DNA of 64,000 nucleotides from positions 992,001-1,056,000 of the forward strand of contig NZ_JAGINX010000001.1 in assembly GCF_017876395.1 (NCBI RefSeq), given 5' to 3'. Positions 27,665 through 36,016 of the stretch are shown piece by piece. The position numbers were made by a program, and so were the translations under genes. Origin of the DNA: Nesterenkonia lacusekhoensis. GTDB lineage: Bacteria; Actinomycetota; Actinomycetes; Actinomycetales; Micrococcaceae. Within the stretch, counting starts at the first letter, position 1; every line of letters starts with the position of its first letter. The notes under the pieces were generated by a model, which was not told where the DNA came from, did no database searches, and saw only the letters and a program-made list of their open reading frames with translations.

Positions 27665-28231
27665 TCAGGCCAGGTCATGATCGGTGCTCTCGTCATCGCC
27701 CTCCGGCAGGTGCACGTCAGCGATGGTGACGTTGACCTCGACCACCTTGAGGCCGGTGCCGTGCTCCACTGAGCGGATCACGTTGCGGCGGATGTTCTCG
27801 GCCACCTCCACCACCGCAGCGCCGTACTCGACGATCACAGTCAGGTCGATGGCGGTCTCCCGCTCGCCCTTCTCCACCGAGACGCCGCCGCTGACCTGGG
27901 TCTTTGATCCGGGGATCCGCTCCGAGATGGCATCGAAGGTCCGACGCGCGGCGTCGCCCATCGCATACACACCCGGAACCTCGCGCGCGGCGAGTCCGGA
28001 GAGCTTCTGGACGACCGTCTCCTCGACGACGGTGGTTCCGTGGGCAGTGACCAGTGGGCTGTCAGCAGAAGCCTCAGACCGGGAACTCCGAATCGCCTCG
28101 CGGTTGCTCCCCGCATCGTTCCGGTTGGTCTGAGCCTCCGGCCGTCGTGGACGAGGCCACGGTGGCCGCGCGGGCGCAGGACGGAGACGTGGCCGCCTTC
28201 GAACAGCTGTTGGACATCTATGAGGCTCCAC
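27665..28231 (-). CDS. Asp23/Gls24 envelope-stress protein, native start probably lost
   Basis: The conserved Asp23 core is complete: SPLVTAHGTTVVEETVVQKL, SGLAAREVPGVYAMG, VSVEKGERETAIDLTVIVEYG and NVTIADVHLPEGDDES (parts given). The only in-frame start codon is GTG 28231, but codons upstream of about 28134 are the antisense of sigma-factor region 2. The native N-terminus would begin near AQTNRNDAGSN, where no ATG, GTG or TTG is left. Together with the head-to-head sigma gene this indicates a deletion of the intergenic region. The core is intact; whether it is expressed is doubtful. Confidence 0.7.
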   Translation of the reverse strand: MEPHRCPTAVRRRPRLRPAPARPPWPRPRRPEAQTNRNDAGSNREAIRSSRSEASADSPLVTAHGTTVVEETVVQKLSGLAAREVPGVYAMGDAARRTFDAISERIPGSKTQVSGGVSVEKGERETAIDLTVIVEYGAAVVEVAENIRRNVIRSVEHGTGLKVVEVNVTIADVHLPEGDDESTDHDLA

Positions 28232-28805
28232 TGCTGCGCTTGGCGGTCAGGATGCTGCGGGTTCGTTTCGACGCCGAGGACGTCGTGCAGGACACCTTCC
28301 TGACGGTCTGGCGCCGGGTCGATACTCTGGAGGACGCGGGCCGGTTCAAGACCTGGATCTATCGCCTGGTCAGCAACGCCTGCATCGATGTCGTCCGCCG
28401 TCGGGAACGGCAACGCACGAACTCGATGGCCCCGCGGACTTCGTGGATGTCGCGTCCAGGGCACCGTCTTTGGAAGAGACGGCGGAACGCGGAGCAGCTG
28501 TGCGCCACTTGGAGAACGTGCTGACCGCGTTGCCTGCGGAACAGCGGCTGGCCTGGCTGCTCTACGAGGTCCACGGCCAGTCGTATGCCGAGATCGCGCA
28601 GGTGATGGACATTGTGCACCGGGAATCGGTTCTCGGGCCCACCACCGAACTGTCCACCCCGTCAGGTCTCCGCTTCGAGATGCTCACCGCGACGATCCGG
28701 CAGATCATCCGTGATGCCGCGGACCAGGAGCCTGGCTTCGTCGCCCGGCGCGTGCGGGTCGACGTCGACGAGGCGGGGTCCTCTTCCGGGGCGGCCCGGG
28801 GCTGA
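28147..28805 (+). pseudogene. Frameshifted sigma-70 family factor fused to a downstream gene's tail
   Basis: Frame one gives an ECF-like start, VDEATVAARAQDGDVAAFEQ, then region 2 with VRFDAEDVVQDTFLTVWRRV and WIYRLVSNACIDVVRRRERQ. The frame breaks near 28410-28425. Region 4 continues in another frame as GPADFVDVASRAPSLEETAE, LTALPAEQRLAWLLYEVHG and QSYAEIAQVMD. At IVHRE the expected recognition helix is missing and the rest (RFEMLTATIRQIIRDAADQE, GFVARRVRVDVDEAG) resembles the C-terminal half of the Asp23-related protein usually encoded next to such sigma factors. So there is one frameshift and one deletion fusion. Confidence 0.75.
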
Positions 28806-29042
28806 TGAGCGAAGAAGACATCGCCGAGCTCGAAACCGCTGAGGGTGATCAAGCCGCGCAACTGTTCTTAGAGCAGATGATCGTCCATCACGAAGGTGCT
28901 GTTACGGTGGCGGAAGACCACCTGGCCAACGGGGGAGAACCCCGAGGCCCTGGAACTATCAGAAGAGATCATCAGCGTCCAGCAGGCTGAGATCGAACAC
29001 ATGGAAGACCTGCTGGAGAACGTGAAGAACCCTCATGGCTGA
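28805..29042 (+). pseudogene. DUF305 remnant, 5'-truncated and frameshifted
   Basis: The C-terminal half of a DUF305 protein: MSEEDIAELETAEGDQAAQL, then FLEQMIVHHEGAVTVAEDHL, the second ferritin-like helix pair with its His-His motif. The frame breaks in a run of five G at 28931-28935. Removing one G restores NPEALELSEEIISVQQAEIE and HMEDLLENVKNPHG, which ends at 29042. The export signal and first half are absent. DUF305 proteins commonly accompany copper or silver resistance genes, here the ATPase that starts 8 bases before the restored stop. Confidence 0.75.
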
Positions 29043-31221
29043 ACACCACGGGCACCACGACCACTCAGGCCACCACCACGGCCCCCACGTAGCGCACGCC
29101 CCCGAGGAAGGCCACGGCCACCCCACTGGTCACCATGGGCATGCGATGCATCCCAAAGGCGACGACGCCCACGGACATGCTTCCTCCGGCCATGCCGAGC
29201 ACGACCATTCAGCTCACCATGGCCACTCAGGCCATGGAGGCCATGGTGATCACGTCGGGCAGTTCCGCAGGCTGTTCTGGATCATGCTGGTCTTGGCGGT
29301 GCCGGTGGTGGGGTTCAACGAGATGTTCGCCCACCTCATCGGCTACCACCTGCCAGAGGCTACTTGGGTTTGGTGGGTCTCCCCGGTACTGGGCACCGTG
29401 ATCTACGCCTGGGGCGGCTGGCCCTTCCTCACCGGGGCGGTCTCGGAGATTCGTTCCGGCAAGCCGGGGATGATGCTGCTGATCGGCCTAGCGATCACGG
29501 TGGCGTTCATCGCCTCTTGGGGTGCTACCCTGCACCTGCTTGATCATGAGCTGAACTTCTGGTGGGAGCTGGCCCTGCTGGTGGTGATCATGCTGTTAGG
29601 CCACTGGATCGAGATGCGCTCCCTGGCCCGAACCAGCTCAGCCCTGGACTCGCTGGCTGCCCTGCTGCCCGATGAGGCAGAGAAGGTCACCGACCACGGC
29701 GTAGAGAAGGTGTCCCCGGCGCAGTTGGCTCTCGATGATGTGGTGATCGTGCGTCCCGGTGCTTCTGTGCCTGCTGATGGTCAGGTGATTGATGGTTCGG
29801 CCAGTATGGATGAGTCGATGGTCACCGGTGAGTCCAAGCCCGTACGGCGCGAGGAAGGCGATCATGTGGTGGCCGGGACGGTAGCCACTGACTCCGGCAT
29901 CCGGGTAAGGATCACCGCCACCGGAGACGACACCGCCTTGGCCGGTATTCAACGCCTGGTCGCTGATGCCCAGGCCTCGTCTTCCCGGGCTCAGCGGATC
30001 GCCGATACCGCGGCGGGGTGGTTGTTCTGGTTCGCCCTGGTCGCCGCGCTGATCACGGCGGCAGCCTGGGTCATGTTGGGGATGCCGGATGCTGCGGTGG
30101 TGCGGACCATCACTGTGTTGGTGATCGCCTGCCCGCACGCCCTGGGCCTGGCGATCCCGCTTGTGGTCTCCATCGCCACCGAACGCGCTGCCCGCGGCGG
30201 GGTGCTCATCAAGGACCGGCTGGCCCTGGAATCAATGCGCACCGTTGACGCGATGCTGTTCGACAAGACCGGCACTCTCACCAAGGGAGAACCCACCGTC
30301 ACAGGCATCGAACCCACCCAGGGGTACACCGGAGATGAGGTCCTGGCCCTGGCCGCCGCAGCTGAGGCCGACAGCGAGCACCCGCTGGCCCGCGCCATCG
30401 TCGGCGCAGCATCCCACCGCAACCTGGAGGTTGCTGCCGCCGGGGACTTCTCATCCTCACCCGCTGTAGGGGTCCGTGCCACAGTCAACGGCACCGTGAT
30501 TCAGGTCGGTGGCCCCTACATGCTCAGCGAGCAGCACCAAGACGAGCTGCCCATCGCCGAGCGATGGAGGCACGAGGGAGCGATCATCCTCCACGTCCTG
30601 GCCGAAGGCAAGGTAATCGGCGCCCTGCGCCTGGCCGATGAAATCCGACCCGAATCCCGAGCCACGGTCCAAGCCCTCCACGCCGTGGGGGCTCAGGTGG
30701 TCATGATCACTGGGGACGCCCAAGCGGTCGCCGACACTGTTGCGGCCGAGCTGGGCATCGACCGGGTCTTCGCCGGGGTCCGCCCCGAAGACAAGGCCGC
30801 CAAGGTCAAAGAACTCCAGCAGGAGGGACAGAAGGTAGCCATGGTCGGTGACGGCGTAAACGACGCCCCCGCCCTGGCCCAGGCCGATGTCGGCGTGGCC
30901 ATCGGGGCGGGAACTGATGTGGCCATCGGCTCCGCCGGGGTGATCCTGGCCAGCTCCGACCCCCGCTCAGTGTTGTCAGTGATTGATCTGTCCCGCTCCA
31001 GCTACCGGAAGATGAAGCAGAACCTCTGGTGGGCCGCCGGCTACAACCTCATCTCCGTACCACTGGCCGCAGGCATCCTCGCGCCCATCGGATTTGTGCT
31101 GCCCATGAGCATCGGCGCGATCCTGATGTCAGCCTCCACTGTCGTGGTCGCCCTCAACGCCCAACTGCTGCGCCGCTTGGACCTCCGGCCAGAAGTCTCC
31201 ACCCGAAACTTCACCACCTAG
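29035..31221 (+). CDS. copB: Copper-translocating P1B-type ATPase, CopB-like
   Basis: A 728-aa heavy-metal pump. The first 75 residues are His-rich (HHGHHDHSGHHHG), a metal-binding tail typical of CopB rather than of CopA with CxxC domains. The membrane metal site is CPH in VLVIACPHALGLAIP. The phosphorylation site is DKTGTLTKGEP, with SMVTGESKPV (TGE), HPLARAI (HP) and MVGDGVNDAPALAQ. CPH with a His-rich tail is the P1B-3 class, linked to Cu(II)/Cu(I) export. It is intact and preceded by a DUF305 remnant, so it is what survives of a copper operon. IS3 begins four bases after its TAG stop. Confidence 0.93.
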   Translation: MAEHHGHHDHSGHHHGPHVAHAPEEGHGHPTGHHGHAMHPKGDDAHGHASSGHAEHDHSAHHGHSGHGGHGDHVGQFRRLFWIMLVLAVPVVGFNEMFAHLIGYHLPEATWVWWVSPVLGTVIYAWGGWPFLTGAVSEIRSGKPGMMLLIGLAITVAFIASWGATLHLLDHELNFWWELALLVVIMLLGHWIEMRSLARTSSALDSLAALLPDEAEKVTDHGVEKVSPAQLALDDVVIVRPGASVPADGQVIDGSASMDESMVTGESKPVRREEGDHVVAGTVATDSGIRVRITATGDDTALAGIQRLVADAQASSSRAQRIADTAAGWLFWFALVAALITAAAWVMLGMPDAAVVRTITVLVIACPHALGLAIPLVVSIATERAARGGVLIKDRLALESMRTVDAMLFDKTGTLTKGEPTVTGIEPTQGYTGDEVLALAAAAEADSEHPLARAIVGAASHRNLEVAAAGDFSSSPAVGVRATVNGTVIQVGGPYMLSEQHQDELPIAERWRHEGAIILHVLAEGKVIGALRLADEIRPESRATVQALHAVGAQVVMITGDAQAVADTVAAELGIDRVFAGVRPEDKAAKVKELQQEGQKVAMVGDGVNDAPALAQADVGVAIGAGTDVAIGSAGVILASSDPRSVLSVIDLSRSSYRKMKQNLWWAAGYNLISVPLAAGILAPIGFVLPMSIGAILMSASTVVVALNAQLLRRLDLRPEVSTRNFTT

Positions 31222-31285
31222 GAGTGGGTTTGCTGAAGGTTCGGTTGACTTCAAGACTGCGGAGAAAGCAGGAAGGATGGAAGTC

Positions 31286-31591
31286 ATGCCGAAAGTCGTC
31301 TATACCGAGGAGTTCCGCCGCACCGCTGTGGAGCTGGTTGCTGGAGGGATGAGCCATAAGCAGGTCTGGGCGGATATGGGCTGCTCGATGTCCGCGCTGC
31401 AGTCCTAGATCCGAGCTGCGAAGCTCGAAGAGCATGGGATCGAGCCGGCTAAGGATGCTGAGGAATCCCGGGCGCAGGCGAAGATGCTGCGCCGGATCCG
31501 TGAGCTTGAGCAGGAGAACAAGGTCCTGCGTGAAGCTGCGGCGTATCTCTCCCAGGCGAATCTGAAGCTGGGTGGGACCTCCCCAAAATGA
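31286..31591 (+). pseudogene. IS3-family transposase orfA, amber at codon 41
   Basis: A 101-codon frame starting MPKVVYTEEFRRTAVELVAG, the HTH part of IS3 OrfA, and ending with the leucine-zipper RRIRELEQENKVLREAAAYL. Codon 41 is TAG (31406-31408) in ALQS*IRAAKLEE, where family members have Trp. One G-to-A change explains it. The 3' end overlaps orfB at AAAATGATG, a plausible -1 frameshift site. Confidence 0.85.
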
Positions 31592-32184
31592 TGTTCCCGC
31601 TGGTCCGGGACCTTGCCGCTGCCGGGGTGCCTGTGGCGGTGACCTGCCGGGTTCTGGGCTTTACCAAGCAGGCCTTCTATAAATGGGCAGCGGCGCCGAT
31701 CTCTCAGCGGGATTGGGATGAGGCCCACCTGCTCAACGCCGCGGTAGATGTTCATGCTGATGACCCTGAGTTCGGACACCGGTTCATCGCCGATGAGCTC
31801 ACCGCCGCCGGGTATCAGGCCTCTGAGCGGCGGGTGTGGCGGCTGTGTTCACAGCAGCAGCTCTTCTCAGCCACTCAGCGCAAGGGCAGGAAGAAGCGCA
31901 ATAACCCGGGCGCGCCGGTCTGTGATGACCTCATCGGCAGGGACTTCACCGCCGTCGGGGCTCACCAGAAGTGGTTGGCGGATATCACCGAGCACCGCAC
32001 CGGTGAGGGCAAGCTCTACCTGTGCGCGATCAAGGATGTCTTCAGTACCAGGATCGTGGGATATGCCATCGACTCCAGGATGAAGTCCCGTCTGGCAGTG
32101 ACGGCTTTGCACGATCCTGTGGCTCGTCGCGGAGGCCCTTCAGCAGTGGCCGGGTGCATTGTTCGTTCGGACCGTGGGTCGCAA

Positions 32185-33501
32185 GCCGTATTCAACCGGT
32201 GGTCGCAACAGTTGACTGTTGAGCTGAGCGTAGCTGATCCTCGAAGGCTTCGGCAGGTGTCCTCCATCCGAGGATTCCGCGGGGCCGGTTATTCATCGTG
32301 GTGGCTATCGCAGCGATCTCCGCGGCACTCCACCGTGAGAGGTCGGTGCCTTTCGGGAAGTACTGACGCAGCAGCCCATTGAGGTGTTCGTTGCTGCCGC
32401 GCTGCCACGGGCTCTTCGCGTCGGCGAAGTACACCGGGGTCTTGGTGGCCTCAGTGAACAGAGCATGGGCTGGGAGTTCCTTGCCCCGGTCCCAGGTCAA
32501 GGATCGTCGAAGCCTCGGCGGCACCGGAGTCATAACGTTGATCAGGGCGTCCTTCATGGTCAGTGCCCCGTAGCCGGCCAGGGCGGGCCCGTTCTTCTTC
32601 GGCGGGATGAGCCCGTAGCCGACCTGTCGGGGTAGGTGTACGAGCATCGTGTAGCGGGTGGTGCGCTCAATCAGGGTGGCCACCGCTGAGCGTTTCAGCC
32701 CGATGATCAGGTCTCCTTCCCAATGGCCGGCGATCTTGCGGTCCTCGACCTCCTTGGGGCGTTTCTGCAGCACGGTCTCGGCAGTGACATGAGCCCAGCC
32801 TTCCTGCCGTGTGCGGGCCCGAGGCATCCGCTTGGTGCGACCTCGGCGCAGGTGCCAGGACTGCTTATGCCGATCCCCACGGTGGGGCTTGTTCTTCCCA
32901 TCCCAGGCCGGGCCATCGGGGCCGACGATCTCACCAGCAGCGGTGAGAATCGCCCCGCTGAGCTTGTCTTGGACGTACTGGCGCAGCCGATCGTTCGTGG
33001 CTACCTTCGCGGTCTTCGGGCGGCGGGCGCGCCGCTCAGCATGCCACTGCGCAGTAGAGGCTTTGTACTGCAGCTGATAGGTCCTGGTCGAGGCGTTACG
33101 CCGTAGCTCTCGTGAAATCGTCGATGGGCTTCGCCCCAGCCGACGGGCGATCTCACGGACCCCAGTGTCTTGGGCTCGCCATAAAGCGATGTCCTCTCGC
33201 TCGGAGGAGGAGATATACCGCCCCGAAACAGTCGGAGCCAATCGCGGATTCACGCCACCAGCATGCTTGAACCAACGGTGAGCTACAGGCTCGGAGACAC
33301 CGGCGGCTTCACCGGCCTCCCGCGTCTTAGCTCCTGCAGCAATGGATTGCTAGAACCGGACCCGGTCTTCTCTCCACGCCACTGTTGGACGCCCCGGAGA
33401 CACAATCTGCCCCCGATACTCTCGGACCCTCTTCTGCTTTTCCCAGACTCCCATCGAACACCTCCATCAGGTAGGTATTGCGACGACCACTTGAATACGG
33501 C
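32185..33501 (-). mobile_element. IS30-family insertion sequence within IS3 orfB
   Basis: The imperfect terminal inverted repeats begin GCCGTATTCAA at each end (32185 inward, and 33501 inward on the other strand) and extend about 24 bases. The 1317-bp element is flanked by CAA at 32182-32184 and at 33502-33504, a 3-bp target duplication. Removing the element and one CAA restores the IS3 orfB frame exactly (SDRGSQ-FRSRRF), which fixes the borders. Confidence 0.92.
32192..33454 (-). pseudogene. IS30-family transposase with amber codon 35
   Basis: Read through, the frame is 420 codons and starts MGVWEKQKRVREYRGQIVSP. An in-frame TAG at 33352-33350 falls in RVRF*QSIAAGAKTREAGEA, where relatives have Trp. 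The downstream part from GTG 33253 is intact (353 aa) with the HTH ALWRAQDTGVREIARRLGRS and the DDE residues in GHWEGDLIIG, LTWDRGKE and GSNEHLNGLLRQYFPKG. Only the N-terminal DNA-binding part is lost if translation restarts at 33253, so residual activity cannot be excluded. The stop codon lies within the inverted repeat. Confidence 0.85.
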
Positions 33502-33758
33502 CAATTTCGTTCACGGAGATTCCAACGGGCCCTGAAGGGCTACGAGCTGGCCGGGTCCATGGGCCGAGTGGGAGCTCCTGGGCCACTCGCGCTCAGCTGC
33601 GGGCCCGGATCATCCATCGGATCGAAGCGATCTACTACCGCCGCCGCCGACAACGGAGGCTGGGTAAGCTGATCCCGATCGAATACGAGACCGTTTGCAA
33701 AGAAGCCGTCGCCCTGGCGGCATAAGCCCCACGGTCAACCAGACCTTCAGCGGACCCA

Positions 33759-34057
33759 AGTCACATCTGGAGGACTGCCTGGCTCTGGCCGGGGACTGCC
33801 ATGCGATCTACACCAGCATCGATGACTCGCTGCGACGGATCGCGAACCAGGCCTTCTTCGACAAGCTCTACGTGACCGAGGCTGACACCGTGGACGGGGA
33901 GCCCGGGGTGCCGTTCAACCCCCAGGTCCAGGCGACCGCGTTGCGCCAGCAGACGGACGGAGACCTCACTAGGACTCAAACCGGTGATGTCGGCGGTTTG
34001 AACAACGACGATCTGGTGGGCGCTGAGGGACTCGAACCCCCGACCTATTCGGTGTAA
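33759..34057 (+). pseudogene. C-terminal fragment of a serine recombinase ending in tRNA-Val
   Basis: After the IS3 end the plus strand reads HLEDCLALAGDCHAIYTSID, DSLRRIANQAFFDKLYVTEA and then GEPGVPFNPQVQATALRQQ. This resembles the C-terminal region of large actinobacterial serine recombinases, with its RRIANQAFF segment. The frame ends at TAA 34055 inside the tRNA-Val gene on the opposite strand. The catalytic N-terminal domain is missing, probably lost when IS3 inserted or in a later deletion. The assignment rests on C-terminal similarity only. Confidence 0.6.
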
Positions 34058-34090
34058 ACGAAGTGCTCTAGCCAACTGAGCTAAGCGCCC
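34014..34090 (-). tRNA. tRNA-Val (anticodon UAC)
   Basis: On the minus strand, acceptor GGGCGCT (34090-34084) pairs with AGCGCCC (34024-34018), followed by A and an encoded CCA to 34014. The anticodon loop is TTTACAC, so the anticodon is UAC. The T arm is GGGGG-TTCGAGT-CCCTC. The outermost anticodon-stem pair is a C-U mismatch, which is tolerated in many tRNAs. It lies at the right edge of the accessory region. Confidence 0.95.
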
Positions 34091-34161
34091 GGACTGTGCC
34101 GCATGAACGGCAACAGCCTAGAACTATAGCAGAGTTCTGTTTCCACAGACCCTGCGTGGAG

Positions 34162-35037
34162 TCACCCGTCGGTGAGAGCAGTCTGCTCGGCAGCGTACAG
34201 AGCCGCGCCCACGATGCCGGCGTTGTTCTGCAGCTGAGCGGTGACCACCTCGGCGCGCAGGCCCTCCACATAGGGGAGGAAGTCCTCGCTGCGCTTGGAG
34301 ATGCCCCCGCCGATGATGAACATCGAGGGCGGGAAGATCCGCTCGAGGTGCTTCAGATACCGGCCCACAGTGCGCCCGTACTCATCCCAGGGCATATCGG
34401 CGCGCTCACGGGCCGAGGCCGAGGCGACCTTCTCTGCGATCTCGCCTTCGAACTCCAGGTGGCCGAACTCGGCATTGGGCACCAGGACGCCGTCGTGGAC
34501 CATGGCGGCACCGATCCCGGTGCCCAGGGTGATGGTCATGACTGTGCCGGTGCGCCCGACGCCGGCGCCGTAGCGCGCCTCTGCCAGGCCGGCGCCGTCG
34601 GCGTCGTTCATGGTGTAGATCTGGCCGGGAAGCTCGGCCAGCAGCTGGCCGGCGTCGCACTCCAGCCAGGAGTCATCGACGTTCGCCGCGGAGAGCACCA
34701 CATTGTCGATGACGATGCCGGGCACCAGCACACCCACCGCCAGATCATCGGGCGACGGCGCGCCCTTGCGGTGCAGCAGCTCGTGCAGGATCGTGTCGAT
34801 CACCTCAGCCACCGCCTCAGGAGTGGCAGGCTTGGGGGTCGGGATGCGGTAGCGGTCGCCCACCAGCTCACCGGTGGGGAGATCCACGATGCCGCCCTTG
34901 ATGCCGGTTCCGCCGACGTCGATGCCGATGGCGCGTCGCGGGAGGTTCTTCACGCCTGCGCTGGCCGGGCCGATGGCCTTGGCTGCGAGAGCGTCGCCCT
35001 CCGGCAGGTTGTCAGGGGAGCGGTCGGTAGTTGCCAT
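34162..35037 (-). CDS. ppgK: Polyphosphate glucokinase
   Basis: A ROK-fold kinase that phosphorylates glucose with polyphosphate (and ATP), the main glucose kinase in many actinobacteria. The phosphate-binding motif is AIGIDVGGTGIKGGIVD, with VPGIVIDNVVLSAANVDDSW, NDADGAGLAEARYG and the TLGTGIGAA loop. FIIGGGISKRSEDF follows. The 291-aa length is slightly above the typical 265, due to an N-terminal extension. It follows map by five bases in the same direction, so they are probably co-transcribed. Confidence 0.93.
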   Translation of the reverse strand: MATTDRSPDNLPEGDALAAKAIGPASAGVKNLPRRAIGIDVGGTGIKGGIVDLPTGELVGDRYRIPTPKPATPEAVAEVIDTILHELLHRKGAPSPDDLAVGVLVPGIVIDNVVLSAANVDDSWLECDAGQLLAELPGQIYTMNDADGAGLAEARYGAGVGRTGTVMTITLGTGIGAAMVHDGVLVPNAEFGHLEFEGEIAEKVASASARERADMPWDEYGRTVGRYLKHLERIFPPSMFIIGGGISKRSEDFLPYVEGLRAEVVTAQLQNNAGIVGAALYAAEQTALTDG

Positions 35038-35042
35038 GGACG

Positions 35043-35954
35043 TCAGTTCTCCTCAGAGGGTAGGGTCAGGATCTCGGCGCCATCCTCGGTGACCACGAGG
35101 GTGTGCTCGAACTGGGCGGTGCGCTTCCGGTCGCGGGTGACAGCGGTCCAGCCGTCCTCCCACATGTCCCAGTGGCGCGTTCCCAGCGTGATCATCGGCT
35201 CGATGGTGAAGACCATGCCGGGCTCCATCGGCTGGGAGTGGTCAGGTGCGGCGTCGAAGTGGGGGATGACCAGGCCGGTGTGGAAGGCCGGTCCCACGCC
35301 GTGCCCGATGAACTCGTGCACCGTGCCGTAGCCGAAGCGGCGGGCGTAGACCTCGATGGTCCGCCCGATCACGTTGATGGGCCGGCCCGGCTTCACCGCA
35401 CGGATGCCGCGCATCATCGCTTCCTTCGCCCGCTCCACCAGCAGGCGGGACTCCTCATCCACATCGCCCACCAGGAAGGTGACGTTGTGATCGCCGTGGA
35501 CCCCGTCCAGGAAGGCGGTGATGTCCAGGTTCACGATGTCGCCGTCGTTCAGGACTGTGGAATCCGGGATCCCATGGCAGACCACCTCGTTCACCGAGGT
35601 GCAGATCGACTTGGGGAAGCCGCGGTAGGACAGGCAGGAGGGGTAGGCGCCACGCTCGGTCAGATACTGATGCGCGAAGGCATCGAGCTCATCGGTGGTC
35701 ACACCCGGTCGGATCAGCCGACCGGTGGCCACCATCGCATCGGCGGCGAGCTGGCCGGCGCGGCGGATGTTCTCCACCGTCTCGGCGTCGAAGCTATCCG
35801 GCCCGGTGTACTCCGGCGGAGCATCGAGACCGACATAGTTCGGCCTCGGAATATGGTCTGGGACGCTGCGCTGCGGGGAGACGATGCCCTTGGTAAGGGT
35901 GCCGACCGGCGCGGAGGAGGATGCAGAAGACTGCGCTGAGGTCATGAGTGTCAT
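35043..35954 (-). CDS. map: Methionine aminopeptidase
   Basis: Type I metallo-aminopeptidase that removes the initiator Met. The metal ligands are seen as Asp in NLDITAFLDGVHGDHN, His in EFIGHGVGPAFH, Glu in VFTIEPMITLG and Glu in AQFEHTLVVTEDG. An N-terminal extension of about 40 residues (to RPNYVGLDAPPEYTG) is like MapB of actinobacteria, which carries an SH3-binding PxxPxP-like linker. ATG 35954 gives 303 aa; ATG 35945 would remove three residues. Confidence 0.95.
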   Translation of the reverse strand: MTLMTSAQSSASSSAPVGTLTKGIVSPQRSVPDHIPRPNYVGLDAPPEYTGPDSFDAETVENIRRAGQLAADAMVATGRLIRPGVTTDELDAFAHQYLTERGAYPSCLSYRGFPKSICTSVNEVVCHGIPDSTVLNDGDIVNLDITAFLDGVHGDHNVTFLVGDVDEESRLLVERAKEAMMRGIRAVKPGRPINVIGRTIEVYARRFGYGTVHEFIGHGVGPAFHTGLVIPHFDAAPDHSQPMEPGMVFTIEPMITLGTRHWDMWEDGWTAVTRDRKRTAQFEHTLVVTEDGAEILTLPSEEN

Positions 35955-36016
35955 CCTAACGCTGTGCGGCCGGCGGCGCTGTCGGCTCGCCCGCCGGCGG
36001 ACGTAGGCTGGGAGCT

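Larger units (their letters stand above)
31588..33725 (+). pseudogene. IS3-family transposase orfB, split by IS30 and lacking the catalytic Glu
   Basis: The frame opens MMFPLVRDLAAAGVPVAVTC. The first DDE Asp is in HQKWLADITEH and the second in VRSDRGSQ, after which IS30 interrupts at 32184. It resumes at 33505 as FRSRRFQRALKGYELAGSMG. A short deletion after RVGA removes about 25-30 residues, including the segment with the third catalytic residue (normally near DNAAMESF). It continues in another frame as WATRAQLRARIIHRIEAIYY and ends ETVCKEAVALAA at TAA 33723. Even without IS30 it could not be active. Confidence 0.85.
31225..33758 (+). mobile_element. IS3-family insertion sequence, inactivated and split by IS30
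   Basis: Terminal inverted repeats of 25 bases at 31225-31249 and 33734-33758 share TGGGT, GCTGAAGGT and GGTTGAC with four mismatches in total. Inside are orfA and orfB with the usual -1 overlap. The element is interrupted by an IS30 at 32185-33501. Without it the IS3 would be about 1.2 kb, the usual size. No clear target duplication flanks it, so one end may have been rearranged. Confidence 0.88.

Noticed and set aside
31406-33352. Recoding of UAG as Trp or another amino acid
   Set aside because: trmD, copB, sufU and the LOG gene end with TAG at their conserved C-termini, so TAG works as a stop. The amber codons are confined to dead insertion sequences.
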